Shown piece by piece: positions 34,172-43,168 of a stretch of DNA of 64,000 bases (positions are counted from its first letter, which is position 1; each line of letters starts with the position of its first letter). This DNA comes from JAIBJN01 sp963838795. GTDB taxonomy: Bacteria; Actinomycetota; Thermoleophilia; Gaiellales; Gaiellaceae. The stretch spans positions 186,001 to 250,000 of the forward strand of contig CAWISL010000001.1 in NCBI GenBank assembly GCA_963838795.1, given 5' to 3'. The position numbers and the translations under genes were made by a program. The notes under the pieces are model-generated. The model searched no databases and was not told the origin of the DNA. It saw only the letters and a list, made by a program, of their open reading frames with translations.

Positions 34172-35374
34172 ATGGATCTGGAGAACAGCAGGCTCACACG
34201 GCGAGGTTTCGTCGCGCTGACAGGGGCGACGAGCCTCAGTGCGCTGCTCGCAGCGTGCGGTGGTGGTGACGGAGGGGAAGCCGAACCGCCGGCGGAGACC
34301 GGGGCACCGGCCGGCGAGGCGCCGACCGGGGTCAGTTTCGACCCGGCGTCCGAGCCGGACGGGCCCATCACGTTCTTCGAGTGGGCCGGCTACGACAAGA
34401 CTTCGCCCTGGATGTGGGAGACCTACACCAAGGGTGAATACGGGCAGAGGAGCCCGCTCAAGTTCGACTTCCTCGAGAACGACATCCAGGCGCTCGCCAA
34501 GGTGGCGTCCGGCTACAACCCCGATGTCATCCATCCGTGCATCGCCTACTGGCCGGACTTCCACGCAGCCGGCCTCGTGCAGCCCTTCGACACGGCGCTG
34601 CTCCCCGACTACGAGGGCATCCCCGAGGCGATTCGCTCGCCTGGGGTCGGTGAAGACGGTCTCGTGTACCACGTCCCCTTCGACATCGGGTTCTCCGCCT
34701 TCGTCTACAGGGCCGACCAGATTCCGATCACGCCGGAGGAGGAATCCTGGAACATCCTGCTCGACCCGGCGTACGAGGGGAAGCTCGCGACCTTCTCGGA
34801 CCCCATCACGATCATCAAGATCGGTGCGCTCATCAACGCCGGCGAGCCGATCGACCCGAACAAGCTCACGACCGAGCAGATCGAGGCGGCGAAGGCGACG
34901 ATGATCCAGGCCAAGCCGCAGATCCGGAACTTCTGGGACAACAACCAAGGCAACATCGACGACTTCATCAACGGGAACCTCTGGGGGACCTACATGTGGC
35001 CCGACGGCTACCTCCAGGCCATCCGTCATGAGAAGTTGAAGGGCGTCGACGTCCGCTACATGTGGCCAAAGGAGGGCCGCCTCGCCTGGGTCTGCGGCTT
35101 CGTGCTCCACGCGGCCACGGAGCAGCCGGGCCGATCGACGCTTGCCGTCGCGGCGGCGAACACGCCGAAGGCCGCGGCCTCGCTCACCGACGTCTTTGCG
35201 TACGGCGCGGCGCAGCAGGAAGGGGTGCTGGAGCTGATCAAGGACGAGGAGCTGATCTCGATCTTCAGCCTCGACGATCCAACCGCGTTCGAGCCGCCGC
35301 GGGCTTGGTTCGAGCAACCGCTTCCGAATCGGCAGGAGTATGCGGAGGCAGGCGAGGCGGTGAAGGCAGCCTAG
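34172..35374 (+). CDS. potD: Polyamine-type ABC transporter substrate-binding lipoprotein
   Basis: 400 residues. A twin-arginine-like lipoprotein signal (T-R-R-G-F-V-A-L-T-G, lipid Cys in L-A-A-C-G-G-G near residue 30) is followed by an acidic Pro/Gly linker. The periplasmic-binding fold has PotD/PotF hallmarks: F-F-E-W-A-G-Y, N-P-D-V-I-H-P-C, D-Y-E-G-I-P, W-N-I-L-L-D-P-A-Y-E-G-K. It catches the substrate outside the membrane. The exact ligand (putrescine, spermidine or a guanidino analogue) cannot be read from the sequence. Confidence 0.87.
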   Translation: MDLENSRLTRRGFVALTGATSLSALLAACGGGDGGEAEPPAETGAPAGEAPTGVSFDPASEPDGPITFFEWAGYDKTSPWMWETYTKGEYGQRSPLKFDFLENDIQALAKVASGYNPDVIHPCIAYWPDFHAAGLVQPFDTALLPDYEGIPEAIRSPGVGEDGLVYHVPFDIGFSAFVYRADQIPITPEEESWNILLDPAYEGKLATFSDPITIIKIGALINAGEPIDPNKLTTEQIEAAKATMIQAKPQIRNFWDNNQGNIDDFINGNLWGTYMWPDGYLQAIRHEKLKGVDVRYMWPKEGRLAWVCGFVLHAATEQPGRSTLAVAAANTPKAAASLTDVFAYGAAQQEGVLELIKDEELISIFSLDDPTAFEPPRAWFEQPLPNRQEYAEAGEAVKAA

Positions 35375-35441
35375 GTCTCTCGGTCTTGCGGCGGGGAGCC
35401 GCGTCCGCGCAGCTCCCCGCCGGCCATGAGGAGGCAGACGA

Positions 35442-36617
35442 ATGGCGCAAAGAGCGACCATGGCGGCGCCGCCGATCCCGATCGAGGAGCGGGCTTGGGC
35501 GCGGCGAGCTCAGGACCGGCTTGCGACGCATGCGCTGACGACGCCGGCGCTCGCGCTCCTCCTCGTCTTCTTCCTCGTCCCCATCTACTACGTGGTCCGC
35601 TACAGCATCGGCCTGGAGCGGTTCGCGCAGAACGAGGCGGCTGCCTCGCTGACCGGCGAGCTCGCGGGCTTCTCGACGGAGCTCTGGCGTGAGTTCCTCG
35701 GTCCGGGCGTGGATCTCGAGGTGCTCGGCATCGCGTCGGTGCACATGCCCGCGTGGGTCATCGGCGTCGTCTTCGCGGCCCTCGTCGTCGGCGCCGTCTT
35801 CGGACCGCGGCTGTCGGCACGCTACGGCGGCTGGGTTCGGGCTGGATCCTTTCTGCTCCTGTTGGCACCGTTCCTGACCATCCCCGCGGGCAACAACCTG
35901 CTCCGCGTCGCAGAGCTCTCGTCCGAGGGCGACTACCTGCGGCTCTTCTTCCGCTCGGTGACGATGGCGACCACGTCAGCGGTCTGGGCCGTGATCATCG
36001 CGTTCCCGATCGCCTACTTCCTCGCCTTCGGAATCAAAAAGTCGAAGTACATATGGCTCCTGGTCGTCATCGCACCGTTCCTGACCAGCTATCTCCTGCG
36101 AATCTTCGCGTGGAAGATCATCCTCGGCGATCAGGGGCTGTTCAACAGCGCGCTCTTCGAGCTCGGACTGCGCGACCCCGACAACCCCCTCTCCTTTTTG
36201 ATCTACAGCCAGTTCACGGTCATTCTCGTCCTGCTCTACGCCTGGGTGCCGTTCATCATCCTGCCGATCTTCATCGGGCTCGAGACTGTGGACCGGCGCT
36301 TGCTCGAGGCCGCCACCGACATGGGCGCGAGCAGGCTCCAGGCGTTGCGCAAGATCACTCTGCCGATCGCCGCACCCGGGATCGTGGCCGCCTTCCTCTT
36401 CGTCTTCATTCCGTCGATCGGTGAGTACGTCACGCCCTCGCTCGTCGGTGGCAACGGGGGCTACATGTTCGGGCAGGCGATCGCCAGTCAGTTCGTGGGC
36501 GGTGCGCTCAATTGGCAGACGGGCTCCGTCCTTTCGATCTTCCTCCTCGGTGTCGTCCTCTTCCTCGCGCTCTCGACGTCGAGGTTCCTTCGTGCGGGCG
36601 GAGGCGCGACGGCATGA
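35442..36617 (+). CDS. potB: Polyamine-type ABC permease, PotB-like, with extra membrane segment
   Basis: 391 residues against the usual about 280-300. TM1 (A-L-L-L-V-F-F-L-V-P-I-Y-Y-V-V) is followed by an unusual insert of about 100 residues with two further hydrophobic segments (V-I-G-V-V-F-A-A-L-V-V-G-A-V; F-L-L-L-L-A-P-F-L-T-I-P). The normal core then resumes at F-F-R-S-V-T-M-A-T. The EAA loop is E-A-A-T-D-M-G-A-S-R-L-Q-A-L-R-K-I-T-L-P. It overlaps the next permease (ATGA). An ATG at 35460 is an alternative start. Confidence 0.87.
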   Translation: MAQRATMAAPPIPIEERAWARRAQDRLATHALTTPALALLLVFFLVPIYYVVRYSIGLERFAQNEAAASLTGELAGFSTELWREFLGPGVDLEVLGIASVHMPAWVIGVVFAALVVGAVFGPRLSARYGGWVRAGSFLLLLAPFLTIPAGNNLLRVAELSSEGDYLRLFFRSVTMATTSAVWAVIIAFPIAYFLAFGIKKSKYIWLLVVIAPFLTSYLLRIFAWKIILGDQGLFNSALFELGLRDPDNPLSFLIYSQFTVILVLLYAWVPFIILPIFIGLETVDRRLLEAATDMGASRLQALRKITLPIAAPGIVAAFLFVFIPSIGEYVTPSLVGGNGGYMFGQAIASQFVGGALNWQTGSVLSIFLLGVVLFLALSTSRFLRAGGGATA

Positions 36618-37453
36618 GTCGGGGCACGACGGACGTCTTCATGTCGACGAACGGCAAGCGCCTGCTCACGCTCTTCTTCGCAGGCTTTCTCGTCTTCCTC
36701 TATCTGCCGACGATCCTTCTGATCATCTTCTCGTTCAACGCGTCGACCGTTATCGCGTTCCCGCTCAGCGGCTTCACCACGGACTTCTACAGAGCCGCCT
36801 GGGAAAACCCTGAAATCAAAGGGTCGCTGATCGCGAGCCTCAAGGTCGCGGCGGGAACGGCCGTTGTCGCCACCGCGCTCGCCGTGCTCGTCTCCTACGC
36901 GCTTGCCCGCAGGTCTCTCCGCTTCAAGGCCGGCGTATCCGCCCTCCTCCTTCTCCCACTCGTAGTGCCGACCGTCGTCCTCGGGGTCTCCCTGCTCGTT
37001 CTCTTCCGGCCCTCCGATCCGGTCATCCCGATCCCGCTCGGGCTCTGGGCGGTGCTGATCGGCCACATCGTGATCGCGCTTCCGTTCTGCGTCCTCCTCC
37101 TCCTGCCGCGGATCGCGTCGATCGACAAGCGCCTCGAGGAGGCCGCGCACGATCTCGGCGCATCCGGCCTGACGACCTTCCGGCGCGTCGTCCTGCCGCT
37201 GATCCTTCCCGCCCTGCTCGCCTCGCTGATCGTCGCCTTCGTCGTCTCGATCGACGAGGTCGTGGTCGCGAGCTTCCTCGTCCAGGATCAGGCCACATAT
37301 CCGGTCTACCTGTACTCGGGGCTTCGGCTGTCGGGCCAGACCAGCCTGCTCATGCCTGTCGCGACGGTCATGATCGTGGCGAGCACGATCCTCATTCTCG
37401 CGGCGGCGCTGGTCAGCCGATACGGCGCGCGCCGCGCCGGTCTAGCGCAATGA
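36614..37453 (+). CDS. potC: Polyamine-type ABC permease, PotC-like
   Basis: 279 residues with six membrane helices. The EAA coupling loop (E-A-A-H-D-L-G-A-S-G-L-T-T-F-R-R-V-V-L-P) contacts the ATPase. N-terminal L-P-T-I-L-L-I-I-F-S-F-N and F-P-L-S-G-F-T-T-D-F-Y are typical of PotC. Start ATG 36614 overlaps the PotB-like stop by four bases, and the end overlaps the following lipoprotein gene by four bases, so potA to the lipoprotein gene reads as one operon. Confidence 0.9.
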   Translation: MSRGTTDVFMSTNGKRLLTLFFAGFLVFLYLPTILLIIFSFNASTVIAFPLSGFTTDFYRAAWENPEIKGSLIASLKVAAGTAVVATALAVLVSYALARRSLRFKAGVSALLLLPLVVPTVVLGVSLLVLFRPSDPVIPIPLGLWAVLIGHIVIALPFCVLLLLPRIASIDKRLEEAAHDLGASGLTTFRRVVLPLILPALLASLIVAFVVSIDEVVVASFLVQDQATYPVYLYSGLRLSGQTSLLMPVATVMIVASTILILAAALVSRYGARRAGLAQ

Positions 37454-37683
37454 GGCGCCTCACGGTCAGCCTTGTTGTTGCCGCCGCGCTGGCCGCCGGG
37501 TGCGGCGGCGCCGAGGAAGACGCCCCGGCTCCTGCGCGTGCGACCTCCGGCCCGACCGAGGCCCAGCTGGTCTTCCGCGAGCGGATCCTCGAGGAGATCG
37601 AGAGGGGCGAGTACAAGTGTCACTGCACGGCCGCTATGCGTGCGCGCGAGCGGATCGAGAAGGGGCTCGTAGACGAGCCCTAG
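37450..37683 (+). CDS. Small lipoprotein at the end of the importer operon
   Basis: 77 residues. Lipoprotein signal V-V-A-A-A-L-A-A-G-C (Cys near residue 18), a flexible Ala/Pro stretch, then an amphipathic helix (L-V-F-R-E-R-I-L-E-E-I-E-R-G) and a compact K-C-H-C motif. Start overlaps the PotC-like stop (ATGA). No family recognised. The C-H-C motif and the operon suggest an accessory, perhaps metal- or ligand-binding, partner of the importer (inference). Confidence 0.65.
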   Translation: MRRLTVSLVVAAALAAGCGGAEEDAPAPARATSGPTEAQLVFRERILEEIERGEYKCHCTAAMRARERIEKGLVDEP

Positions 37684-37686
37684 CCG

Positions 37687-38694
37687 TTAGCTGGGATCGC
37701 GAACCAGCTCCATCGTGGAGCAGTGGATGCCGCCGCCCCCCTTCTGAATCTCGTCGTAGGGGATGGCGACGACCTCGATGCCGCGGCGCTCGAGCAGCTC
37801 GGCCGCGCGCTGGTAGCGGTCGCACATGAGCACCCGTCCTGGGCGCAGAACGAGCGAGTTGATCGCCCATTCCTCCTCGCGAGGACACGGGATCGCCTCG
37901 ATGCCGAGCTCGCGCAGGCGCTCCAGGAACCAGTAGGGCAGGCCCGGCACGTCGACGAGCGCCTTGTCGACGTCGACCATGCCGAGGTGGCCGTCGATGT
38001 GGATCGACCAGCCGCCCATCGGCACGACGATGAGCTCGATGCCGAGCCTGCGCAGGATCTCCTCGAGCTGGCGTGCCCCCTCGGCATTGCAGCGGATCGA
38101 CGTGCTGTAGGCGGCTACCTTGGGGGTCAGCTTGGCGAACGAGCCGCCCTCGACGAGCCCGGCGCCCGTGATCGTCGCGAGGATGGGCATGCCGATCGAG
38201 GCGATCGCCTGCGTGATCAGCCGCTCCTCGCCGCGACGCATCGCCGGGGCCATGCGCCCGATGATGGCCCCGCCGGGAACGGTCAGCAGCGGGTCCCTCG
38301 TGTAGACGGAGCGCGAGAGGTGCGGGGGCGACTCGCCCTCGACGAACACGACCTGGATCCCCTCCGCGCGCAGCGCCGCCACGAGGCCGTCGTGCTGCGA
38401 GTGCACCTTCTCCATGACGGGCGGCTCCCGGGCGAGCCAGTACCACATGCCGTCGGGGTCGACGAGCGCTTGCGCCCGCTCGTTCCAGCACTCGGCTCGG
38501 ACGCGCTCCCATTCCTTGCCGGGGTTCCTTACGAGTGCGACTCGAAGCGGTCCCACCTCGTCGAAGGAGCCCCACATGCGGCCCCAGACCCGCTGCTGCT
38601 CGTCCGGCGCGTCGAATGGGGGCTCGGCGATCGATGGGGAGAGCGAGAGGTAGTAGAAGTCCGGAAACGGCTCCTCGCCCTGCACGCGAGTCAC
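37687..38694 (-). CDS. Guanidino-group-modifying enzyme (arginine deiminase/DDAH/amidinotransferase superfamily)
   Basis: 335 residues of the five-bladed alpha/beta propeller family. Conserved parts: Y-T-R-D-P-L-L-T-V-P-G-G-A-I-I-G-R-M, E-G-G-S-F, the catalytic-His region H-I-D-G-H-L-G-M-V-D, and the nucleophile in G-G-G-I-H-C with Cys325 ten residues from the C-terminus. Such enzymes hydrolyse or transfer the amidino group of arginine, methylated arginines or agmatine. The 4-base overlap with the downstream-reading amidase gene at 38691 couples the two. With that amidase it could turn a guanidine into a ureido compound and then a free amine (inference). Confidence 0.85.
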   Translation of the reverse strand: MTRVQGEEPFPDFYYLSLSPSIAEPPFDAPDEQQRVWGRMWGSFDEVGPLRVALVRNPGKEWERVRAECWNERAQALVDPDGMWYWLAREPPVMEKVHSQHDGLVAALRAEGIQVVFVEGESPPHLSRSVYTRDPLLTVPGGAIIGRMAPAMRRGEERLITQAIASIGMPILATITGAGLVEGGSFAKLTPKVAAYSTSIRCNAEGARQLEEILRRLGIELIVVPMGGWSIHIDGHLGMVDVDKALVDVPGLPYWFLERLRELGIEAIPCPREEEWAINSLVLRPGRVLMCDRYQRAAELLERRGIEVVAIPYDEIQKGGGGIHCSTMELVRDPS

Positions 38695-39542
38695 GCGAGG
38701 TGCATCGGCGCGCCCGGCACGTAGAGGTCCGGCCGGCGGTCGCCGAGCACGTCGTTGCGCTCGTTCCAGGCTTTGTCGCGCGCGCGGTGGAGGTCGCAGT
38801 CGGCGACAACGAGCTTGGGCCCGTTGTCCGCGGGGGGTCCGGCCAGCGGCCAGCCGAGCTCGTCACAGATGACGCTCCCCCCGACCCACTCGACCCCGCG
38901 CTCGGGCCCGCAGCGGTCACAGAGCGCGAAGAACAGACGGTTCAGATGCGCTGTGGCCATGGCCAACGTGACCTCCATGGGCCGCTCCTCCGGCCAGGGG
39001 AAGCGCGGAAGGTTCGCCGGAAGCGCGATCAGCTCCGCGCCCCCCAGGGCGAGGCCGCGGGCGATCTCAGGAAAGAGGAGGTCGTAGCACACCGCGACGC
39101 CGATCCGTCCGGCGCGGGTTTCGACCACCGGCGCGCAGGCATGCCCCGGCTCGAAGAAGAGTTTCTCCCGGTCCCAGAGGTGGATCTTCCGGTAGACGCC
39201 CAGAACGCCGGTTCCGTCCACGACCGCCGCGGAGTTGTAGAGAGCTCCGTCGTCGCTCAGCTCGCAGAATCCGCCGACCACGACCGCATTCCCCCGAGCG
39301 GCCTCCTCGGCCCAGCCCAGGAGGGCGGGCCCGCCAGCCGGCTCGGCGCAGGCGCGGGCCTCAGCCGGCGACTCGAACACGTAGCCCGACGTCGAGAGCT
39401 CGGGGAGGACGACGAGCCGCGCGCCCGCGTCGACCGCCTCGCGCACCGCCTCGCGGGTGAGGCGGCGGTTGCCCTCCACATCGCCCACCGCCGGTGCGAG
39501 CTGCTGGCAGGCGACCCGCACGGTGTTGCGTACCACGTTCAT
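38691..39542 (-). CDS. Carbon-nitrogen hydrolase (nitrilase superfamily)
   Basis: 283 residues with the complete catalytic triad: Glu48 (V-V-L-P-E-L), Lys119 (V-Y-R-K-I-H-L-W-D) and Cys152 (V-A-V-C-Y-D-L-L-F-P-E). The closest functional groups by motif are N-carbamoyl amine amidases and omega-amidases. Paired with the guanidino-modifying enzyme, N-carbamoyl amine hydrolysis is the most sensible role (inference). First gene of the minus-strand operon: a promoter and operator lie immediately upstream, and GAGGAA precedes the ATG by about 10 bases. Confidence 0.87.
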   Translation of the reverse strand: MNVVRNTVRVACQQLAPAVGDVEGNRRLTREAVREAVDAGARLVVLPELSTSGYVFESPAEARACAEPAGGPALLGWAEEAARGNAVVVGGFCELSDDGALYNSAAVVDGTGVLGVYRKIHLWDREKLFFEPGHACAPVVETRAGRIGVAVCYDLLFPEIARGLALGGAELIALPANLPRFPWPEERPMEVTLAMATAHLNRLFFALCDRCGPERGVEWVGGSVICDELGWPLAGPPADNGPKLVVADCDLHRARDKAWNERNDVLGDRRPDLYVPGAPMHLA

Positions 39543-39554
39543 TTCTCAGGCTTC

Positions 39555-39600
39555 CTCACTGACAAGTGAGTCTTCTAGATCACTCCGATGCAACGGTCAA
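39555..39600 (-). promoter_or_regulatory. Promoter and operator of the amidase/guanidino-enzyme operon
   Basis: On the minus strand TTGACC (39600-39595), a 17-bp spacer and TAGAAG (39577-39572) form a good sigma-70-type promoter. The palindrome CTCACT-GACA-AGTGAG (39555-39570) begins directly after the -10 element and covers the expected transcription start, so a bound repressor would block initiation. It sits between the selC 3' end and the first island gene. Confidence 0.6.
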
Positions 39601-39639
39601 GCGACAAGATGGTGCCGCGTCGCCGAAGGAATCTCAGAC

Positions 39640-39731
39640 GGAGCGGCGCAGGAGTCGAACCTACCCAGCGACGGGTTACGCCGCCTCACCGGTTTTGAAG
39701 ACCGGCTGGGCCACCGGGCCCGGGCCGCTCC
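39640..39731 (-). tRNA. selC: Selenocysteine tRNA (anticodon UCA)
   Basis: 92 nt on the minus strand, 5' end at 39731. An 8-bp acceptor stem (GGAGCGGC with GCCGCTCC), an extended D arm, an anticodon stem CCGGU/ACCGG around loop C-U-U-C-A-A-A with UCA at 39698-39696, a long variable arm and a T arm GUAGG/CCUGC with UUCGACU. The CCA end is not encoded. The 8-bp acceptor, long variable arm and UCA anticodon are diagnostic. selB and selA are encoded nearby on the same strand. The 3' end borders the putative island. Confidence 0.95.
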
Positions 39732-39767
39732 GGGGCCAGCCTACCCTCGCTTCGCTAACCTCGCGGC

Positions 39768-40070
39768 GTGGCTCGCTACTTCCTCGTGACGCGGGCGCGC
39801 GGGCCCGCCTGGGACCACGATCGCGTCCGGCGGGAGCAGCAGGGCTGGGACGAGCACGCGGCGTTCATGGACGCGCTCGTCGAGCAGGGGTTCGTCCTCC
39901 TCGGCGGCCCGGTCGGCGAGGGCGATGGCGAGGAGGCGCTGCTCGTCGTCGACGCCGCCAGCGAGGCCGAGGTGCTGTCGCGGCTCGGGGCGGATCCGTG
40001 GAGCGACGACATGCTCGTGACCGAGAGCGTCCGGCCCTGGTCGGTCTGGCTCGGCGCCTTCGCTCGCTAG
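39768..40070 (+). CDS. YCII-domain protein
   Basis: 100 residues from GTG 39768. The YCII-related fold (dimeric ferredoxin-like) is indicated by Y-F-L-V-T-R-A-R-G, the helix D-E-H-A-A-F-M-D-A-L-V-E-Q-G-F-V-L-L-G-G-P-V, and E-V-L-S-R-L-G-A-D-P-W near the end. Function of stand-alone YCII proteins is not settled. It lies between selC and selB on the opposite strand. Confidence 0.75.
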   Translation: MARYFLVTRARGPAWDHDRVRREQQGWDEHAAFMDALVEQGFVLLGGPVGEGDGEEALLVVDAASEAEVLSRLGADPWSDDMLVTESVRPWSVWLGAFAR

Positions 40071-40073
40071 CGT

Positions 40074-41820
40074 TCACCCAGCCGTCGCCTTGCGGCGCAG
40101 GACGCGCTCGTCGCCGACTCGCCGGGTGAGCCCGTCCGCGTCGAAGCGCTCCAGGAGAAGCTGAGCCGGCTTACGGCCGGTGCCGAGCAGGTCGCGGAAG
40201 CGGGCGAGCGTGATCGAGCCGGCCGCGGTGCACTCCTCCACGAGCACGCGCCTGGCGTCCTCGTAGGCGGCGCTGCCCAGGACGAGGCCGTCCCCCAGGC
40301 GGACGAGCCGGCCGGCCTCTTCGAGGAAGCGGGCGAGTTCGGGATCCGCCAGCCTTCACCGGCGTGTAGCCGGTCGCCTCGAGCTCGTCCTCGAGGCGGT
40401 CGGCGGCCTCGGCGCGGTCGCCGAGGCCTGCGGTGGCGCCGGGCGCGTAGGCCTTGGCGCCGCGGCGCTCGATGGGGAGGAGCGGGAGAAGCGCGGCCGC
40501 CCAGGGGCGCTGGGGCAGGAGCTCGGCTACCGCGATCCCCGGGTCGAGGGCGGAGGCCGCGGCGCGCTCGTCCAGCGCTCTGACGACGCCGTAGCGGAGC
40601 TCCTCGAGCTGTTCCTCGGTCAGGTACCAGTCGCCGGCGCGGACGGCTGCGGCGAGCCCGGCGTCGAGCTCCTCGGAGGCGAGCAGCGCCCGGCGCGCCA
40701 GCTCCTCGCGCCGCAGCGGCTCGCCCGCTGCGGAGAGCGATGCCAGCACGATGGAGGCGGGATCCCCGCGCTCCAGGAGCTCGAGGCGCTCGGCCGACGG
40801 GCGCCGGGGAGGATCCGGGTCGAGGACGACCCCGCCCCCGAGTGTGGTGCGCTCGCGGAGGACGACGCGGTCCCCGCGGGCGGCCACGGCCGGCGAGGCC
40901 AGGCGGAGCTGGGCATGGCGGTCGTCGATGGGAACGACGCGGGCCAGGTGCTCGGCCGTCCCGTGGTGCACGTGGACGCGCGCGCCCTCGGCGATCTCCT
41001 CCAGAAGCTCGAGCGCGACGTCGAGCCGGTAGCTGAGCGGATAGGCGCCCGGTGCGACCAGCGCGTCTCCGCGGTGCAGCTCGGAACGCTCGATCCCCGG
41101 GAGCGCGACTGCGACACGCTGCCCGGCCTCGGCGCGCTCGACCGGCCGGTCGTGAACCTGCACGCTCCGGGCGCGCACGTCCAGGCCGGCTGGCTCGGCT
41201 CGGAGCATGTCGCCCTCCGCGATCGAGCCCGACCAGAGCGTGCCCGTGACCACCGTCCCGATTCCGTGCAGTGTGAAGACACGGTCGACGAAGAGACGCG
41301 CGGGCCGCGTCGCCGACCGCTGCTCGACCCGGCCGGCCGCTTCTGCGAGCGCCGAGCGCAGCTCGTCGAGCCCCTCGCCGGTGCGCGCGCTCGTCGCCAC
41401 GACAGCCGCGCCCGGGACGAGCTCGCGCGCCTCGAGGAGCGCCAGCTCGCGCGACTCCTCATCGACAGCGTCCACCTTGGTGAGCGCGACCACGCCGTGC
41501 TCGATCCCGAGGAGCCGGACGATGGCCAGGTGCTCGTGCGTCTGCGGACGGGCGCCCTCGCCGGCGTCGATCACGAGCAGGAAGAGGTCGATCCCGGTCG
41601 CGCCCGCGACCATCGTGCGGACGAAGCGCTCGTGCCCCGGGACGTCGACGACGGAGAGGCGCCGGCCATTCGGGAGCTCGAGGGGCGCGTAGCCGAGGTC
41701 GATGGAGATCCCGCGGGCCCGCTCCTCGGGCAGGCGGTCGGTGTCCTTGCCCGTCAGCGCCCGGACGAGCCAGGTCTTGCCGTGGTCGATGTGGCCCGCC
41801 GTGCCGACGGTCAACGGCAC
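40074..41820 (-). CDS. selB: Selenocysteine-specific elongation factor SelB, frameshifted near the C-terminus
   Basis: About 582 residues. The GTPase domain has G-H-I-D-H-G-K-T, D-V-P-G-H-E and T-K-V-D in the place of NKxD. EF-Tu-like domains II and III and the C-terminal winged helices that bind the SECIS hairpin follow. The frame changes near 40350: the true continuation (A-D-P-E-L-A-R-F-L-E-E-A-G-R-L-V-R) ends with R-V-L-R-R-K-A-T-A-G and TGA at 40076-40074, which restores the usual winged-helix end. Start GTG 41820 overlaps the selA stop by 10 bases. It delivers Sec-tRNA to in-frame UGA. Confidence 0.9.
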
Positions 41821-43122
41821 GCGGCGACGGCCTCCGCAGCCTCCTCGACCTCGGCGTCGGTCAGCGTGCGGCAGTCGAGCAGGAGCCTGTCGTCGCGGAC
41901 GATCCCGATCACGGCCGGCTCGCTCCTGCGTAGGGGCTCGGCCAGCTCGAGCGGAAGCGCGCAGGCGTAGCTCGCGATCTCCGTGACCGGGAGCGCGCCG
42001 CCACCGGGCCGGGCCGTCGTCTGCTCGACGGCTCCGCCGGTGAGCTCGGCGAGCCGCTCGGCCCGTGCGCGCACGGCCTCGGCCGGCTCGTCCAGCATGC
42101 GCAGGACCGGGATGTCGCGGCTTCCCGCGCGGTAGAGGGACAGGGTGCCCTCGAGCGCGGCCAGCGTCAGCTTGTCGGCGCGGAGCGCGCGCTGCAGCGG
42201 GTGGCGGCGCATGCGCTCGATCAGGTCGGCCCGCCCCACCGCGATGCCGGCCTGCGGGCCGCCCAGCAGCTTGTCGCCGGAGAAGGTGACGACGTGGGCG
42301 CCGCCCTCGACGCTGGCGGCGACCGTGGGCTCGTCGCCAGCATCGGCGAGCGCTCCGGAGCCGAGGTCGTCGACCAGCGCCAGCCCGTGGCGCTCGGCGA
42401 GCCGGGCGAGGTCGCGGGCCCGCGGCTGCTCGGTGAAGCCGACCATGCGGAAGTTCGACTGGTGGACGCGAAGCAGCGCGGCGGTGCGGTCCGTGAGCGC
42501 CCGCTCGTAGTCGGCGAGCCTCGTCCGGTTGGTCGTGCCGACCTCGACGAGCGTGGCGCCCGAGCGGGCGAGCACGTCGGGGATCCTGAAGCCGTCGCCG
42601 ATCTCGAGCAGCTCCCCACGGGAGACGACCACCTCACGCCCCTCGGCGAGCGCGGCCAGCGCGAGGAGCACGGCGGCGGCGTTGTTGTTGACCACGAGCG
42701 CCGCCTCGGCGCCACTCAGCCCGCGAAGGGCGGCGGCGACATGGTCCTGCCGCGAGCCGCGGGCCCCTGCGTCGAGGTCGAACTCGAGGTTGGAGTAGCC
42801 GGCGCCGATCTCGTTCATCCGCGCGAGGGCGGCGTCGGCCAGCGGCGCGCGGCCGAGGTTCGTGTGGACGACGACGCCCGTCGCGTTCAGGAGGCGGCGG
42901 AGGTTGGGGCGCAGGCGCGCCTCGAGCTCGCCCGCGGTCCGGAGGACCAGGTCGCCGGCGGGGTAGCCCGCTTGCACGTCCTCGCGTGCCGCCTGCCAGG
43001 GCTGCGCGTGCCGCGGAGACAACCAGCGGCCGACCGTGCTGCGCGACGAGCCCTTCCAGCTCCTTCCTGCCGACCAGTTCGTCGACCGACGGCAGCTCCC
43101 GCAGCGGGTTCGAGGAGGCCAC
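41811..43122 (-). CDS. selA: L-seryl-tRNA(Sec) selenium transferase SelA, frameshifted near the N-terminus
   Basis: About 437 residues. A PLP enzyme that converts Ser-tRNA(Sec) to Sec-tRNA(Sec). The N-terminus from GTG 43122 (A-S-S-N-P-L-R-E-L-P-S-V-D-E-L) is typical, but a frame change near 43000 separates it from the rest. The catalytic core is intact: N-A-T-G-V-V-V-H-T-N-L-G-R, V-V-N-N-N-A-A-A-V-L-L, and the PLP lysine in F-S-G-D-K-L-L-G-G-P-Q-A-G. It sits ahead of selB with a 10-base overlap, so selA-selB is one operon. No selD is in the window. Confidence 0.9.
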
Positions 43123-43168
43123 GAGAGCAAATGATAGTGGCCGCGTTTCCCGCTACTCTCCGCAGTCC

